Of a DNA stretch of 64,000 nt, positions 8,660 to 17,805 are shown piece by piece. This DNA is from Cupidesulfovibrio sp000226255 (GTDB taxonomy: Bacteria; Desulfobacterota; Desulfovibrionia; Desulfovibrionales; Desulfovibrionaceae), in contig NZ_AP036014.1 of the NCBI RefSeq assembly GCF_003402415.2, positions 3,596,001 through 3,660,000 on the forward strand. The letters run 5' to 3'. Numbering within the stretch: position 1 is the first letter of the stretch; each line of letters starts with the position of its first letter. The position numbers were made by a program, and so were the translations under genes. The notes under the pieces were generated by a model. It searched no databases and was not told the origin of the DNA. It was given only the letters and a program-made list of their open reading frames with translations.

Positions 8660-10012
8660 ATGATAAGTGTTTATTCCGTCAGCCTCGGCTGCCCCAAGAA
8701 CCGCGTGGACACCGAACGCCTGCTGGGCGCGCTGGGCACGCCCGTGCGGCCCGTGGAAACCATGGCCGAGGCCGACGTGGTGCTCGTGAACACCTGTGGC
8801 TTCATCCTGCCCGCCGTGGAAGAATCGGTGCGCACCGTGGTGGAGGCCGTGGACGAGATTTCCGGGCTGGCCCGGCGTCCCCTGCTGGCCGTGGCCGGGT
8901 GCCTGGTGGGCCGCTACGGCGAGCGCGACCTGGCCGCAGAACTGCCCGAGGTGGACCTGTGGCTGCCCAACCAGTCCATCGAGAACTGGCCGGACCTGCT
9001 GGCCAACGCCCTGGGGTCCGGGGGCGTGGCCGCGTTCGGCGCGCCGGGCGTCGTCGCGCCCGGCTACGCGGGGGGCACGCGCCTGCTGTCCACCGGGCCG
9101 TCGTACGCCTGGCTGAAGATCAGCGACGGGTGCCGCCACAACTGTTCGTTCTGCACCATCCCCTCCATTCGCGGCCCGCACCGCTCCACCCCTGCGGCGG
9201 AGCTGGAACGCGAGGCGCGCCAACTGCTGGACATGGGCGTGCGCGAACTGATCCTGGTGGCGCAGGACGTGACCGCCTGGGGAGAGGACCTGAATAAGGC
9301 CAGCGGCAAGGGCGACCTGCGCCCCCTGCTGGACCGCCTGCTGCCGCTGCCGGGGCTGGACCGGCTGCGCCTGATGTACCTGTACCCGGCCGGGCTCAAC
9401 GACGACCTGCTGTCCTACCTCGCGGCGGCGGGCGCGCCCTTCGTGCCCTATTTCGACGTGCCGCTGCAGCACGCCCACCCGGACGTGCTGGGCCGCATGG
9501 GGCGTCCCTTCGCGCGCAACCCCCGCGCGGTGGTGGAACGCATCCGCAAGCACTTTCCGGATGCGGCCCTGCGCACCTCGATCATCGTGGGCTTTCCCGG
9601 CGAGACCGAGGAACATTACGCCGCGCTCACCGATTTCGTGGTCGAGACGCGCTTCCATCACCTGGGCGTGTTCGCCTACCGGGCCGAGGAAGGCACCCCC
9701 GCCGCCGCCATGCCCGAGCAGGTTGACGACACGGTGAAGGAATGGCGGCGCGACGCGCTGATGGAAGTGCAGGCCGAAATCAGCGAGGAGATCATGGAAT
9801 CATACGTGGGCCAGCGGCTGCCCGTGCTGGTGGACGCCCCCCACGACGAATGGCCCGGCCTGCACACCGGGCGCACCTGGTTCCAGGCCCCGGAGATAGA
9901 CGGGGTCACCTACGTGAGCGGGGCCGGGGTCGCCCCCGGCGCGCTGGTGGAGGCGGACATCGTGGAGGCGCGCACCTACGACCTGGTGGCCCTGGCCGAG
10001 CCGGAGGAATAG
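8660..10012 (+). CDS. rimO: Ribosomal protein S12 methylthiotransferase RimO
   Basis: Radical-SAM enzyme that adds a methylthio group to the conserved Asp of ribosomal protein S12. The 450-residue product has the N-terminal UPF0004 cluster (SLGCPKNRVDTE, NTCGF, AGCLVGRYG), the radical-SAM CxxxCxxC in DGCRHNCSFCTIP near residue 155, and a C-terminal TRAM domain. SLGCPKNxVDxE and the YLYPAGLNDDLL region favour RimO over MiaB. The ATG at 8660 is chosen because the family begins exactly there, although the ribosome site is weak. It is transcribed alone, away from the kinase gene. Confidence 0.96.
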   Translation: MISVYSVSLGCPKNRVDTERLLGALGTPVRPVETMAEADVVLVNTCGFILPAVEESVRTVVEAVDEISGLARRPLLAVAGCLVGRYGERDLAAELPEVDLWLPNQSIENWPDLLANALGSGGVAAFGAPGVVAPGYAGGTRLLSTGPSYAWLKISDGCRHNCSFCTIPSIRGPHRSTPAAELEREARQLLDMGVRELILVAQDVTAWGEDLNKASGKGDLRPLLDRLLPLPGLDRLRLMYLYPAGLNDDLLSYLAAAGAPFVPYFDVPLQHAHPDVLGRMGRPFARNPRAVVERIRKHFPDAALRTSIIVGFPGETEEHYAALTDFVVETRFHHLGVFAYRAEEGTPAAAMPEQVDDTVKEWRRDALMEVQAEISEEIMESYVGQRLPVLVDAPHDEWPGLHTGRTWFQAPEIDGVTYVSGAGVAPGALVEADIVEARTYDLVALAEPEE

Positions 10013-10088
10013 GTCCGGACCGGGCGCGCCGACCCGGAATGGCATGCAGCGGAGTGCGATGCGCCCCGCCGGACCCGGCGTGACAGGG

Positions 10089-10165
10089 CATGGCGGAACA
10101 TGGCGGGACATGGCGGAGCATGGCGGGGCATGGCGGGACATGGCGGGGCATGGCGGGGCATGGCG
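10089..10165. repeat. 10-bp tandem repeat upstream of glmS
   Basis: Seven uninterrupted copies of TGGCGGRRCA (R is A or G), with degraded units at both ends, in the 399-bp space between rimO and glmS. The period equals about one helical turn, so every copy presents the same DNA face. Many short ATG ORFs here are by-products of the repeat. The remaining 240 bp before glmS are GC-rich and show no other recognisable element. Confidence 0.92.
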
Positions 10166-10411
10166 CATCGCCTGCGCCAGCCCGGCAAGCGTGCCGCGCG
10201 GCGGCCGCCCCCGGCAAGTTCCACCGCCGCCGTTCCCCGCTTCCGCCCCCCTGCCACCAGTTGCGAACCGTGCCGCAAACCTGATACATGCCACACCGCG
10301 AGGAATCGTTCGGGCGGCATGCGCCGCCACCCTCGCGACACACCTTCCGGCGGCCACCCCGGCCGTCGCCGCGCGGCGTCCGCCGCGCCTCTCCCAAGGA
10401 GCACACCACCT

Positions 10412-12235
10412 ATGTGCGGCATCATCGGATACGCCGGTCATCGTCCCGCCGTTCCCCTCATCATAGAAGGCCTGCGCCGCCTCGAATATCGCGGCTACGA
10501 TTCCGCGGGCGTGGCCTTCGTCCAGAACCGCGAGCTCATCACCGTGCGCGCCGAGGGCAAACTGTCCGCCCTTGACGAAAAGCTGGCCTCGTGCCCCAAC
10601 ACCGTGGCCACCACGGGCATGGGGCACACCCGCTGGGCCACCCACGGCATTCCCGTGGAACGCAACGCCCACCCGCACAAGTCCAACGACGGCCATCTGG
10701 CCATCGTGCACAACGGCATCATAGAAAACTACGCGGAACTGAAGGCCGACCTTGCCGCCAAGGGCTACGTCTTTCATTCCGAAACCGACACCGAGGTGCT
10801 GGCCAACCTCATTTCCGAGGGCCGCAAGCACACCGCCACCACGCTCGACGCCTTTGCCTGGGCGCTGCGCCAGGCCCACGGGGCCTACGCCGTGGCCCTG
10901 ACCACGCCGGAAGAGCCGGACGTGCTCTACGCCGCGCGCCTGTCCGCCCCGCTGATCCTGGGCGTGGGCACCGGCGAGAACTTCGTGGCGTCCGACATCC
11001 CCGCCTTCCTGCCCTACACCCGCGACGTGGTGTTTCTGGAAGACGGCGAGTTGGTGCGCATCGACGCCAATTCGTGGAAGGTCATGCGCATCGCCGACCT
11101 GTCGACGGTGGACAAGACCGTCAACCACATCCAGTGGGACATGCAGGCGGCCCAGAAGGGCGGCTACAAGCACTTCATGCTCAAGGAAATCTTCGAGCAG
11201 CCCAAGGTCATCACCGACTGTCTGGCCGGCCGGGTGGACTGGAACCGCATGGAAGTGACCCTGCCGGAGCTGGCCGCGCTGCCGGTGCCCAAGCGCTTGC
11301 ACATCGTGGCCTGCGGCACCTCGTACCATGCGGGCATGTGGGGCAAGCACCTGCTGGAAAGCTGGGCCCGCGTGCCGGTGAACGTGGAAATCGCGTCGGA
11401 GTTCCGCTACCGCGACATCATCCTGGACCCGGCGGACATGGTGCTGGTCATCAGCCAGTCGGGCGAAACGGCGGACACCCTGGCGGCCCTGCGCATAGCG
11501 CGGGAGCACGGGGTGAAGGTGGCGGGCCTGTGCAACGTGGTGGGCTCGTCCATCGCGCGCGAGGCGGACGCGGTCATCTACACCCAGGCCGGGCCGGAAA
11601 TCAGCGTGGCCTCCACCAAGGCCATGTGCAGCCAGATGGTGCTGCTGACCCTGATGGCCCTGCACTGGGGCCGCAGCACCGGCGCGCTGTCCGACACTGT
11701 GCGGGCCAACGTGCTGCAAACCCTCAAGAAGCTGCCCGGCCAACTGGAAACCGTGCTGCCCGCCATGCGCGACGAGGCGCAGGTGCTGGCCCGCACTTAC
11801 TCCAAGGCCAAGAGCTTCTTCTACCTGGGCCGCGGCCACTGCTTCCCGCTGGCGCTGGAAGGCGCGCTGAAGCTGAAGGAAATCTCGTACATCCATGCCG
11901 AGGGCTACGCATCCGGCGAAATGAAGCACGGCCCCATCGCGCTCATCGACCCGGACTTCCCCACCTTTGCCCTGGCCCTGAACGACGAGCTGTTCCCCAA
12001 GGTGAAGTCCAACATCGAGGAAGTGCAGGCCCGGCGCGGCAAGATCATCGCCCTGACCAACCCCGGCGTGGAACTGAAGGTGGACCACCCCTGGTCCATC
12101 CCCGACGCCTGGGGCCCCATGGCCGCCTTCCTGGTGCTGCCCGCCCTGCAATTGTTCAGCTACGAGGCCGCCGATTACCTGGGCAAGGACGTGGACCAGC
12201 CGCGCAACCTCGCCAAGAGCGTGACGGTGGAATAG
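10412..12235 (+). CDS. glmS: Glutamine--fructose-6-phosphate aminotransferase (isomerizing)
   Basis: Makes glucosamine-6-phosphate from fructose-6-phosphate and glutamine, the first step toward UDP-GlcNAc. The product has 607 residues, the usual length. The N-terminal glutaminase domain starts MCGIIGYAG, with Cys2 as nucleophile after Met removal. Two SIS sugar-phosphate isomerase domains follow, with VACGTSYHAG, ISQSGETADTLAAL and the C-terminal YLGKDVDQPRNLAKSVTVE. AAGGAG lies 10 nt before the ATG. No ribozyme-like leader was recognised. Two hairpins follow the gene. Confidence 0.98.
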   Translation: MCGIIGYAGHRPAVPLIIEGLRRLEYRGYDSAGVAFVQNRELITVRAEGKLSALDEKLASCPNTVATTGMGHTRWATHGIPVERNAHPHKSNDGHLAIVHNGIIENYAELKADLAAKGYVFHSETDTEVLANLISEGRKHTATTLDAFAWALRQAHGAYAVALTTPEEPDVLYAARLSAPLILGVGTGENFVASDIPAFLPYTRDVVFLEDGELVRIDANSWKVMRIADLSTVDKTVNHIQWDMQAAQKGGYKHFMLKEIFEQPKVITDCLAGRVDWNRMEVTLPELAALPVPKRLHIVACGTSYHAGMWGKHLLESWARVPVNVEIASEFRYRDIILDPADMVLVISQSGETADTLAALRIAREHGVKVAGLCNVVGSSIAREADAVIYTQAGPEISVASTKAMCSQMVLLTLMALHWGRSTGALSDTVRANVLQTLKKLPGQLETVLPAMRDEAQVLARTYSKAKSFFYLGRGHCFPLALEGALKLKEISYIHAEGYASGEMKHGPIALIDPDFPTFALALNDELFPKVKSNIEEVQARRGKIIALTNPGVELKVDHPWSIPDAWGPMAAFLVLPALQLFSYEAADYLGKDVDQPRNLAKSVTVE

Positions 12236-12333
12236 CGCCCGCAGCATGCGGCAATGGCGGGCATTGCCATTGCCGCCCTTTCGCGACGGGTGCCTTCTCG
12301 CGAGAGGCACTCCCCTACCCACAAGGTACATTC

Positions 12334-12361
12334 AGGCAAGCCCCCGCATGGGGGCTTGCCT
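12334..12361 (+). terminator. Terminator hairpin of glmS
   Basis: A perfect 12-bp stem (AGGCAAGCCCCC with GGGGGCTTGCCT) and 4-nt loop, followed by CGTTTC. A second, less GC-rich hairpin (GTGCCTTCTCG with CGAGAGGCAC, 12290-12310) lies just upstream. The T-run is short, but position and stem strength fit a glmS terminator. Confidence 0.75.
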
Positions 12362-12550
12362 CGTTTCCGGGTACGAACTCGAACCAGCCCCCTCGCGACC
12401 TTGTGACATCGAAAGGCATATTCGAAACATATCGGAATATTGCACAAAGAACGCCATCGCCAAACAAAAAACCTACTCATGAACATTTGTAACGGTGGGG
12501 TTACAATTCAATTGACAGAAAAGGCGATATGTCGCAGTTGAGCCTTTGCG

Positions 12551-12631
12551 AGACAAATGCCAAACCTGCCGTGAGGTAGGGACGGAAAGCCACGGGTCTC
12601 TCGAAGACAGCCGGGCCGCCTTGCATCCGTC
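12551..12631 (+). promoter_or_regulatory. Cyclic di-GMP-I (GEMM) riboswitch upstream of a chemoreceptor gene
   Basis: The aptamer signature is present in order: GCCAAACC, a P2 hairpin CCTGCC-GTGA-GGTAGG with a GNRA tetraloop, the core GGGACGGAAAGCC, and a P3 arm closing in AGCCGGGCCGCC. This follows the class I c-di-GMP aptamer layout. It lies 330 nt before the chemoreceptor start. A possible -35 TTGACA is at 12512, but no convincing -10 was found. A TTCCCC/GGGGAA hairpin at 12637-12655 may be part of the expression platform. The 12362-12510 stretch is AT-rich with no gene seen, and 12660-12961 shows nothing clear. Confidence 0.85.
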
Positions 12632-12961
12632 ACCTTTTCCCCGCCTGAAGGGGAACCTTCGCTTCGCGTGACTGCCTGATCAAACAAACACGATTGGCGG
12701 CACGCACCTCCGGCACCCACCGCACTGTCCCGCCCGCCGTCGCACCCGTCGACGCGGCATCGCGCACTCACCCGCGCGGCGCGCCCCCCCGGCTTTTGGC
12801 CGCGGCTGCCGCCACCGGGCCGGGCAACGTCACGCCCGTGCGCAGGGACCACACTCATCGTGCATACCATGCAACCAGGGCATCACGCCCGCATCACGCA
12901 TGCCCTCCCGGGGGGGACGGGCAGCGCGATGGCCTACCGCAACCCCGCCGGGGGGAACTTC

Positions 12962-15001
12962 ATGAAACTGAATTTGCGCGCGCAGTTCCTGCTGCCCATC
13001 GTGGGCGTGGTCGTGCTGTCCATGGCGGCGTCGGGCGCCTTGTCCTACCGCAACGCCACCGATGCCCTGTGGAACGGCTACATTTCCACGGCCAACGAAA
13101 TCGCCGCCACAGCCAGCCTGGGCTTTACCGAGCGGGTGGGCGACCTGCGCACCACCCTCACCTCGCAGGCCAAGGCCGCCGACATCACCGGCGTGCTCAC
13201 GCCCGGCGGCGCGGCCCCCGATCCCGTGGGCACGGCCAACGCCGCCCTGCGCGACATCATGGAGGCCAACCCGGTGCTCCAGGCCGTCAACGTCATCGGG
13301 CCGGACGGCATCGTGGCGGCCAGCACCCGCCCCGACAGCGTGGGGCGCGACAATCTGGCCGAGCGCGACTACTTCAAGAACGGCATGCGCGGCGAAACGA
13401 CCATCACCGACGCCTTCATGAGCAAGATCAGCAACGCGCCGGTGTTCGTGCTGGCCGTGCCCATCCGCAAGGACGGCAAGGTCCTGGGCGTGCTCTCCGC
13501 GCCGGTGGACCTGGCCGTGCTGTCCGCCCGGCTGGTGGACCCGGTGAAGGTGGGCAAGAACGGCTATGCCTTCCTGGTGGCGCGTTCCGGCAAACTGGCC
13601 GCGCACCCCAGGAAGGACCTGCTGCTGAAGCTGGATCTGAACGAGTTCGATTGGGGCAAGAGGCTCATCGCCCGGCGCTCCGGCACCCTGGAATACGATT
13701 TCGAGGGCCAGCACAAGGCCGCCGCCTTCACCCTGAACGAGACCACCGGCTGGATCATCGCGGTGAACGTCAGCGCGTCGGACATCGCCGCGTCGGTCAC
13801 GGGCATCCGCAACGCGGCCATGGCCACGGGGGGCGGGGCCATCGTGCTGGTGTGCCTGGTGGTGTTCTGGATCGTGCGCGGGGTGACGCGGGCGCTGGGG
13901 TCCAGCGTGTCCTTCGCGCAGGCCGTGGCGGACGGCGACCTTGGCCGCAGCCTTGACCTGCGCCGCAACGACGAAATCGGCACCCTGGCCGACGCCCTGC
14001 GCACCATGGTGGGCAACCTGCGCGAGATGATCGCCACGGCGGACCACAAGACCGCGGAAGCCGAGGAGCAGACCCGCCGCGCCGAACACGCCGTGCAGGA
14101 GGCCGAGGCCGCCAAGAGCCGCGCCGAGGAAGCCCGCCGCGAAGGCATGTTGCATGCCGCCGGGCAACTGGACGTCATCGTCATGCGCGTGGGCGCCGCG
14201 TCCGAGGAACTGGCCGCACAGATCGAACAGTCGTCGCGCGGCACCGAGGTGCAGCGCGAACGCACGGCAGAGGCCGCCACGGCCATGGACCAGATGAACG
14301 CCAGCGTGCTGGAAGTGGCGCGCAACGCCACCGACGCCGCGGAAAGCGCCGACCGGGCGCGCGCCACGGCCCAGGAAGGGGCCGGAGTCGTGGAATCCGT
14401 GGTGGAGGCCATCGACGAGGTCAGCCGCCACGCGGGCGAACTGACCCGCAGCCTGGGCGACCTGGGCACCAGGGCCGAGGGCATTGGCCGGATCATGGGC
14501 GTCATCAGCGACATCGCCGACCAGACCAACCTGCTGGCGCTGAACGCGGCCATCGAGGCGGCCCGCGCCGGCGACGCCGGGCGCGGCTTCGCCGTTGTGG
14601 CCGACGAGGTGCGCAAGCTGGCCGAAAAGACCATGAACGCCACCCGCGAGGTGGACGAGGCGGTGCGCGCCATCCAGACCGGCACCCGCGAGAACATCCG
14701 GGGCATGGAGGAGGCGTCGGGCGCGGTGAGCCGCAGCACCGAACTGGCCACCGTGGCCGGGCGCTCGCTGGGCGACATCGTGACCATCGTGCAGACCACC
14801 GCCGACCAGGTGCGGTCCATCGCCACGGCGTCGGAAGAACAGTCCGCCGCCAGCGAGCAGATCAACCGGGGCACCGAGGAAGTGAACCGCATCGCCACGG
14901 AAACCGCCGATGCCATGAACCAGTCGGCCGCCGCCGTGTCCGAACTGGCCCGCATGGCGGCCGAGCTGCGCGGCCTGGTGGAGGAACTGAAGCAGGCGTA
15001 A
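12962..15001 (+). CDS. Methyl-accepting chemotaxis protein with periplasmic Cache-type sensor
   Basis: Transmembrane chemoreceptor of 679 residues. TM1 spans about 7-27, followed by a periplasmic region of about 250 residues with double-Cache features (VNVIGPDGIVAAS, GRDNLAERDYF, VGKNGYAFLVARSG, TTGWIIAVNV). TM2 is near 283-305, then a HAMP domain, coiled coil and the signalling tip ADQTNLLALNAAIEAARAG that contacts CheA/CheW. The start at 12962 (MKLNLRAQF) has a G-rich ribosome site and gives a normal TM1. The riboswitch upstream suggests production is set by c-di-GMP. The ligand is unknown. Confidence 0.95.
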   Translation: MKLNLRAQFLLPIVGVVVLSMAASGALSYRNATDALWNGYISTANEIAATASLGFTERVGDLRTTLTSQAKAADITGVLTPGGAAPDPVGTANAALRDIMEANPVLQAVNVIGPDGIVAASTRPDSVGRDNLAERDYFKNGMRGETTITDAFMSKISNAPVFVLAVPIRKDGKVLGVLSAPVDLAVLSARLVDPVKVGKNGYAFLVARSGKLAAHPRKDLLLKLDLNEFDWGKRLIARRSGTLEYDFEGQHKAAAFTLNETTGWIIAVNVSASDIAASVTGIRNAAMATGGGAIVLVCLVVFWIVRGVTRALGSSVSFAQAVADGDLGRSLDLRRNDEIGTLADALRTMVGNLREMIATADHKTAEAEEQTRRAEHAVQEAEAAKSRAEEARREGMLHAAGQLDVIVMRVGAASEELAAQIEQSSRGTEVQRERTAEAATAMDQMNASVLEVARNATDAAESADRARATAQEGAGVVESVVEAIDEVSRHAGELTRSLGDLGTRAEGIGRIMGVISDIADQTNLLALNAAIEAARAGDAGRGFAVVADEVRKLAEKTMNATREVDEAVRAIQTGTRENIRGMEEASGAVSRSTELATVAGRSLGDIVTIVQTTADQVRSIATASEEQSAASEQINRGTEEVNRIATETADAMNQSAAAVSELARMAAELRGLVEELKQA

Positions 15002-15115
15002 CCCGCGTCCCCCTGCACGGCCCTGCCCGACAGCAGGGCTGTTTCGGGCCGAGCAGGTCCGGCCCGAGCCTATCCGGGCCGAGCCTATCCGGGCCGGACA
15101 GACACGAAACACGAC

Positions 15116-15143
15116 AAGGCCCCCGCGTGAGCGGGGGCCTTTT
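15116..15143 (+). terminator. Intrinsic terminator after the chemoreceptor
   Basis: An 11-bp stem AAGGCCCCCGC / GCGGGGGCCTT with GTGA loop and a following TT, about 115 nt after the stop. Between stop and hairpin (15045-15100) are two to three direct copies of GGGCCGAGCCTATCC. Confidence 0.88.
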
Positions 15144-15186
15144 GCATCGTCGAACCGGCGTGGTCCCAGAGCCAGCGGCCATCTGC

Positions 15187-15252
15187 CGGATTTACCGGAC
15201 TGGCCCGGACTGGCCGGACTTACCGGACTGGCCGGACTTACCGGATTGGCCC
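15187..15252. repeat. Short direct repeats at the AI-2E permease stop codon
   Basis: Alternating ACTGGCCGGACTTACCGG and ACTGGCCCGG units occupy 15187-15252 and run into the 3' end of the permease gene (stop at 15238). The last codons of that gene are part of the repeat. The function is unknown. Confidence 0.7.
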
Positions 15253-16686
15253 GCCGTCCTTGGGGGCCATTTCGGCGGCCACCTCGGCGTACATGGCCAG
15301 GGCCACCATGGCGAAGGTAAGCAGCAACGGCCCGTACAACAGGCCCAGCATGCCGAACATGTTCAACCCGCCCAGAATGGCCAGGAACAGGTAAAGCATG
15401 GGGATGCCCGCGCCTTCCTTCATGAACCACGCCCGCAGCAGGCCATCGGAGCTGGAAACCAGCACCGCGCACCACCCCAGCAAAAACACCGCCCGCCACG
15501 TTTCGCCCGAAAGGTACAGGTAGGCCGTGGCCGGAGCCCAGATGAGCGCGGTACCCACCACGGGAATCATGGCCGCGAAGGACATGGCGAAGCCCCAGAA
15601 CAGCGCGGGCAGCCCCACCAGGGCAAAGCCCACCGCGCCGATCACGCCCTGGAACACCGCCACCAGCACCCCGCCCATGAACACCGAGCGGGCCACCCCG
15701 CGCAGGGCCGAGATCAGCCGGTCCTCCTGGGCGTGGGCCAGCGGCGAGACGCGCTTGACGAAGGCCAGCATCTGCCGCCCGTCGCGCAGCAGAAAATACA
15801 GGATGAACAGCATCAGCAGAAAATGGCCGAACAGGTACACCGCGTTGCCCACACCGGCGGTGATGCCGTGCAGCACGGCTTCCCCGGCCTGACGGGCCGC
15901 GCCCAGCAGGGTGCCGCGCAGGCTGGCCGGGTCGAAGTCTGCAATGTCCGAGGCGTCGATGCCGAAGTCGGCCAGGGTCTGGGTGACCCACACCGAAAGT
16001 TCGTGCAGCCGGGCCAGCCCCAGTTCCACCGGCGCGGGCAGTGAGCCCGCCGTGGATGCGGCGGTGGCGGTTCCGTCGGCAGCGCCGCTGCCGGACGCGG
16101 CGTAGAAGGCCATGGCCGCGCGGGCCAGGGCGCGGGCCTGCGGAATCAGCGCGGCCACGAACACGGCCAGCGGCGCGGCCACGCACAACAGCAGGGTGGC
16201 GATGGTGGACGCCGCCGCAAGGTCCGGCTGGTGCACCCGGCGGGCGATGCGCTCCCGCAGTGGCGCGGCCAGCGCGGCCACCACGATGGCCACGGCAAGG
16301 GTGTGGATGAACGGACGGGCCAGCAGCCAGCCGATGCCCACGGCCACCACGGCCAGCAGGGCCAGCCACACCCGCGTGGGCGCGGCGTGGGCCAAGGCGG
16401 GTGCGGATACGGGTGCGGGACCGGATGCGGGCGGCGGGACGGAAGTGGCGGAAGCGCCCGCAGGGGCCGACGCCTCCGGCTGCCCGGCAGGTTGCCCGGC
16501 GGGGCTATCGTTCACGGTTTCGGTACGGACGGAAGGGCACCCCGCGCAAGGCGAAGGGGCGAACGGGTCCGCGCCTTGCGGGGGGACATCGCCGGGGCAG
16601 CCGCCGCAGGGCGGGGAAAGACGCGTGGCGGCACGGCGCAGCACCGGCCGGGCGGCACGACGGGGGGAACGTACAGGAGTACTCAT
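15238..16686 (-). CDS. AI-2E family (PerM/YdiK-like) membrane transporter
   Basis: Polytopic inner-membrane protein of the AI-2E transporter / PF01594 family, 482 residues. The first ~100 residues are a Pro/Ala-rich cytoplasmic extension with a few Cys (PPCGGCPGD, PCAGCPS). The membrane domain starts near VWLALLAVVAVGIGWLLARPF and ends in the family pattern FLAILGGLNMFGMLGLLYGPLL. Members export small molecules or ions (AI-2 or Na+/H+ in different cases), so the substrate is not predictable. The start at 16686 lacks a clear ribosome site, and the extension could be shorter if a GTG is used. Confidence 0.85.
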   Translation of the reverse strand: MSTPVRSPRRAARPVLRRAATRLSPPCGGCPGDVPPQGADPFAPSPCAGCPSVRTETVNDSPAGQPAGQPEASAPAGASATSVPPPASGPAPVSAPALAHAAPTRVWLALLAVVAVGIGWLLARPFIHTLAVAIVVAALAAPLRERIARRVHQPDLAAASTIATLLLCVAAPLAVFVAALIPQARALARAAMAFYAASGSGAADGTATAASTAGSLPAPVELGLARLHELSVWVTQTLADFGIDASDIADFDPASLRGTLLGAARQAGEAVLHGITAGVGNAVYLFGHFLLMLFILYFLLRDGRQMLAFVKRVSPLAHAQEDRLISALRGVARSVFMGGVLVAVFQGVIGAVGFALVGLPALFWGFAMSFAAMIPVVGTALIWAPATAYLYLSGETWRAVFLLGWCAVLVSSSDGLLRAWFMKEGAGIPMLYLFLAILGGLNMFGMLGLLYGPLLLTFAMVALAMYAEVAAEMAPKDGGPIR

Positions 16687-16742
16687 GGCGCGGTGCTAGC
16701 ACGCGGTGGGCGGCGAAGCAACCGCGACACTTTTGATGCTTC

Positions 16743-17012
16743 AGAGGGTACCGACACGAATAGGATTTTTGTTCTCTGCCAAGGGAGAATGGATTTTTAT
16801 AAAGGGAGTGCTTCAGCCGTTGGGTGAGCGGAGCGAACCTTACGGATGAGGACCGCAGAGCGTACTTTGATGGTATTCGACCGGAATAAAAATCCATTCT
16901 GACAGCGTTGCTCTCGATGCCCGTACGGCTCACAAGCTCGCCAACGGGCACGCTACGCGCCCTTCGGGTCGGCCAGTCAGAGGACAAAAGGACACTCGTG
17001 CCGAAACCCTCT
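16743..17012 (-). repeat. Stop-linked hairpin element, copy A (long form)
   Basis: Outer arms AGAGGGTACCGACACGA (from 16743) and TCGTGCCGAAACCCTCT (to 17012) are near-complementary. The right arm overlaps the stop codon of the Crp/Fnr gene. A perfect 14-bp inner stem, GAATGGATTTTTAT with ATAAAAATCCATTC, lies at 16787-16800 and 16886-16899. It shares GGATTTTTGTTC and GGTATTCGACCGG with the other copies but carries extra sequence in the apical loop and on the Crp side. Strand is given in the sense of the Crp/Fnr transcript. It fills the gap up to the AI-2E gene. Confidence 0.85.
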
Positions 17013-17700
17013 ACAGTTCCGCGCGCTCCAGCAACCGCAACGGATGCAGCACCACCACCTCGCGGCGGGTCACCCGCACCAGCCCCTCGTCCTGCATCTC
17101 GCGCAGAAAGTCGCTGACGGTCTGCTGGCACGATCCGGTCATGGCGGCCATCTGCTCCTGGGTCAGACGCACGGGGATCACCGCCGGTTCAAGCCATGCC
17201 GCCTCGTCGCCCAGCACCTCGTAGGCCATGTACACCAGCAGCTTGGCCAGCCGGGTGCCCACGTCGCAGGTCATCAGGTTGCCCACCTGCTCGCCCAGGT
17301 AGCGCACCCGTCCGCCCAGCGTGGCGATGACCCTGCGCGCCGCGCCGAAATGGCCGGACAGGAACTTCTCGAACTCGTCCCGTCCCGCCTCGCGCAGCAC
17401 GCAGGGGGTCAGGGCCTGGGCATTGGCCTTGCGCGGCACCGAATCCAGCACCTCGGCCAGGCCGAACATCTCGCCCCGGCGGCGCAGGAAAAAGATGGGC
17501 TCCTTGCCTGACGGCGCAATGCGAAAAATGCGCACGATGCCCTGCTCCACGTAGAAGCACGAATCGCCGGAGTCCTCCTCGAAGAACACCATGTCGTTCT
17601 TCGCAAAGTCCCTCCGGCGCGACAACGCCAGAAACGCCGCCCGCTCGTCCGGCAGGTCGGCGAAAAAATCCTCGGTCCAGAGATGCCAGTTGCGTTCCAT
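17011..17700 (-). CDS. Crp/Fnr family transcriptional regulator
   Basis: One-domain sensor plus DNA-binding regulator, 229 residues. A cyclic-nucleotide-binding-type beta barrel occupies about 10-125 (SGDSCFYVEQGIVRIFR, RRRGEMFGLAEVLDS). A long dimer helix follows, then a winged helix-turn-helix at about 170-215 (LTQEQMAAMTGSCQQTVSDF). There is no N-terminal Fnr-type Cys cluster, so it is unlikely to be an Fe-S oxygen sensor. The start at 17700 follows AGGGGGG. It lies 105 bp downstream of the AprB-like gene on the same strand and may regulate that locus, which is inference. Confidence 0.92.
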   Translation of the reverse strand: MERNWHLWTEDFFADLPDERAAFLALSRRRDFAKNDMVFFEEDSGDSCFYVEQGIVRIFRIAPSGKEPIFFLRRRGEMFGLAEVLDSVPRKANAQALTPCVLREAGRDEFEKFLSGHFGAARRVIATLGGRVRYLGEQVGNLMTCDVGTRLAKLLVYMAYEVLGDEAAWLEPAVIPVRLTQEQMAAMTGSCQQTVSDFLREMQDEGLVRVTRREVVVLHPLRLLERAEL

Positions 17701-17805
17701 GGGCCCCCCTGGCGGAGAGCGTAGTGCTCCTGCGGCATATGGCAAGGGGGCAAGGGCGGTATCGGACAGCGCATGCCCGGGCCGCCCCCGCCCCCCGGAG
17801 TGTGA

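Noticed and set aside
12508..12870. Possible 120-codon gene on the minus strand
   Set aside because: It runs antisense through the c-di-GMP riboswitch and has no ribosome site or recognisable domain.
15045..15252. Clustered direct repeats after the chemoreceptor considered as a CRISPR array
   Set aside because: Units are short, lack unique spacers of constant length, and no cas genes are present.
12830..16369. Very long open frame (over 1,100 codons) on the minus strand across the chemoreceptor and permease genes
   Set aside because: Composition is Arg/Gly/Ala/His-rich with no domain, typical of antisense frames in high-GC DNA; clear genes occupy the other frames.
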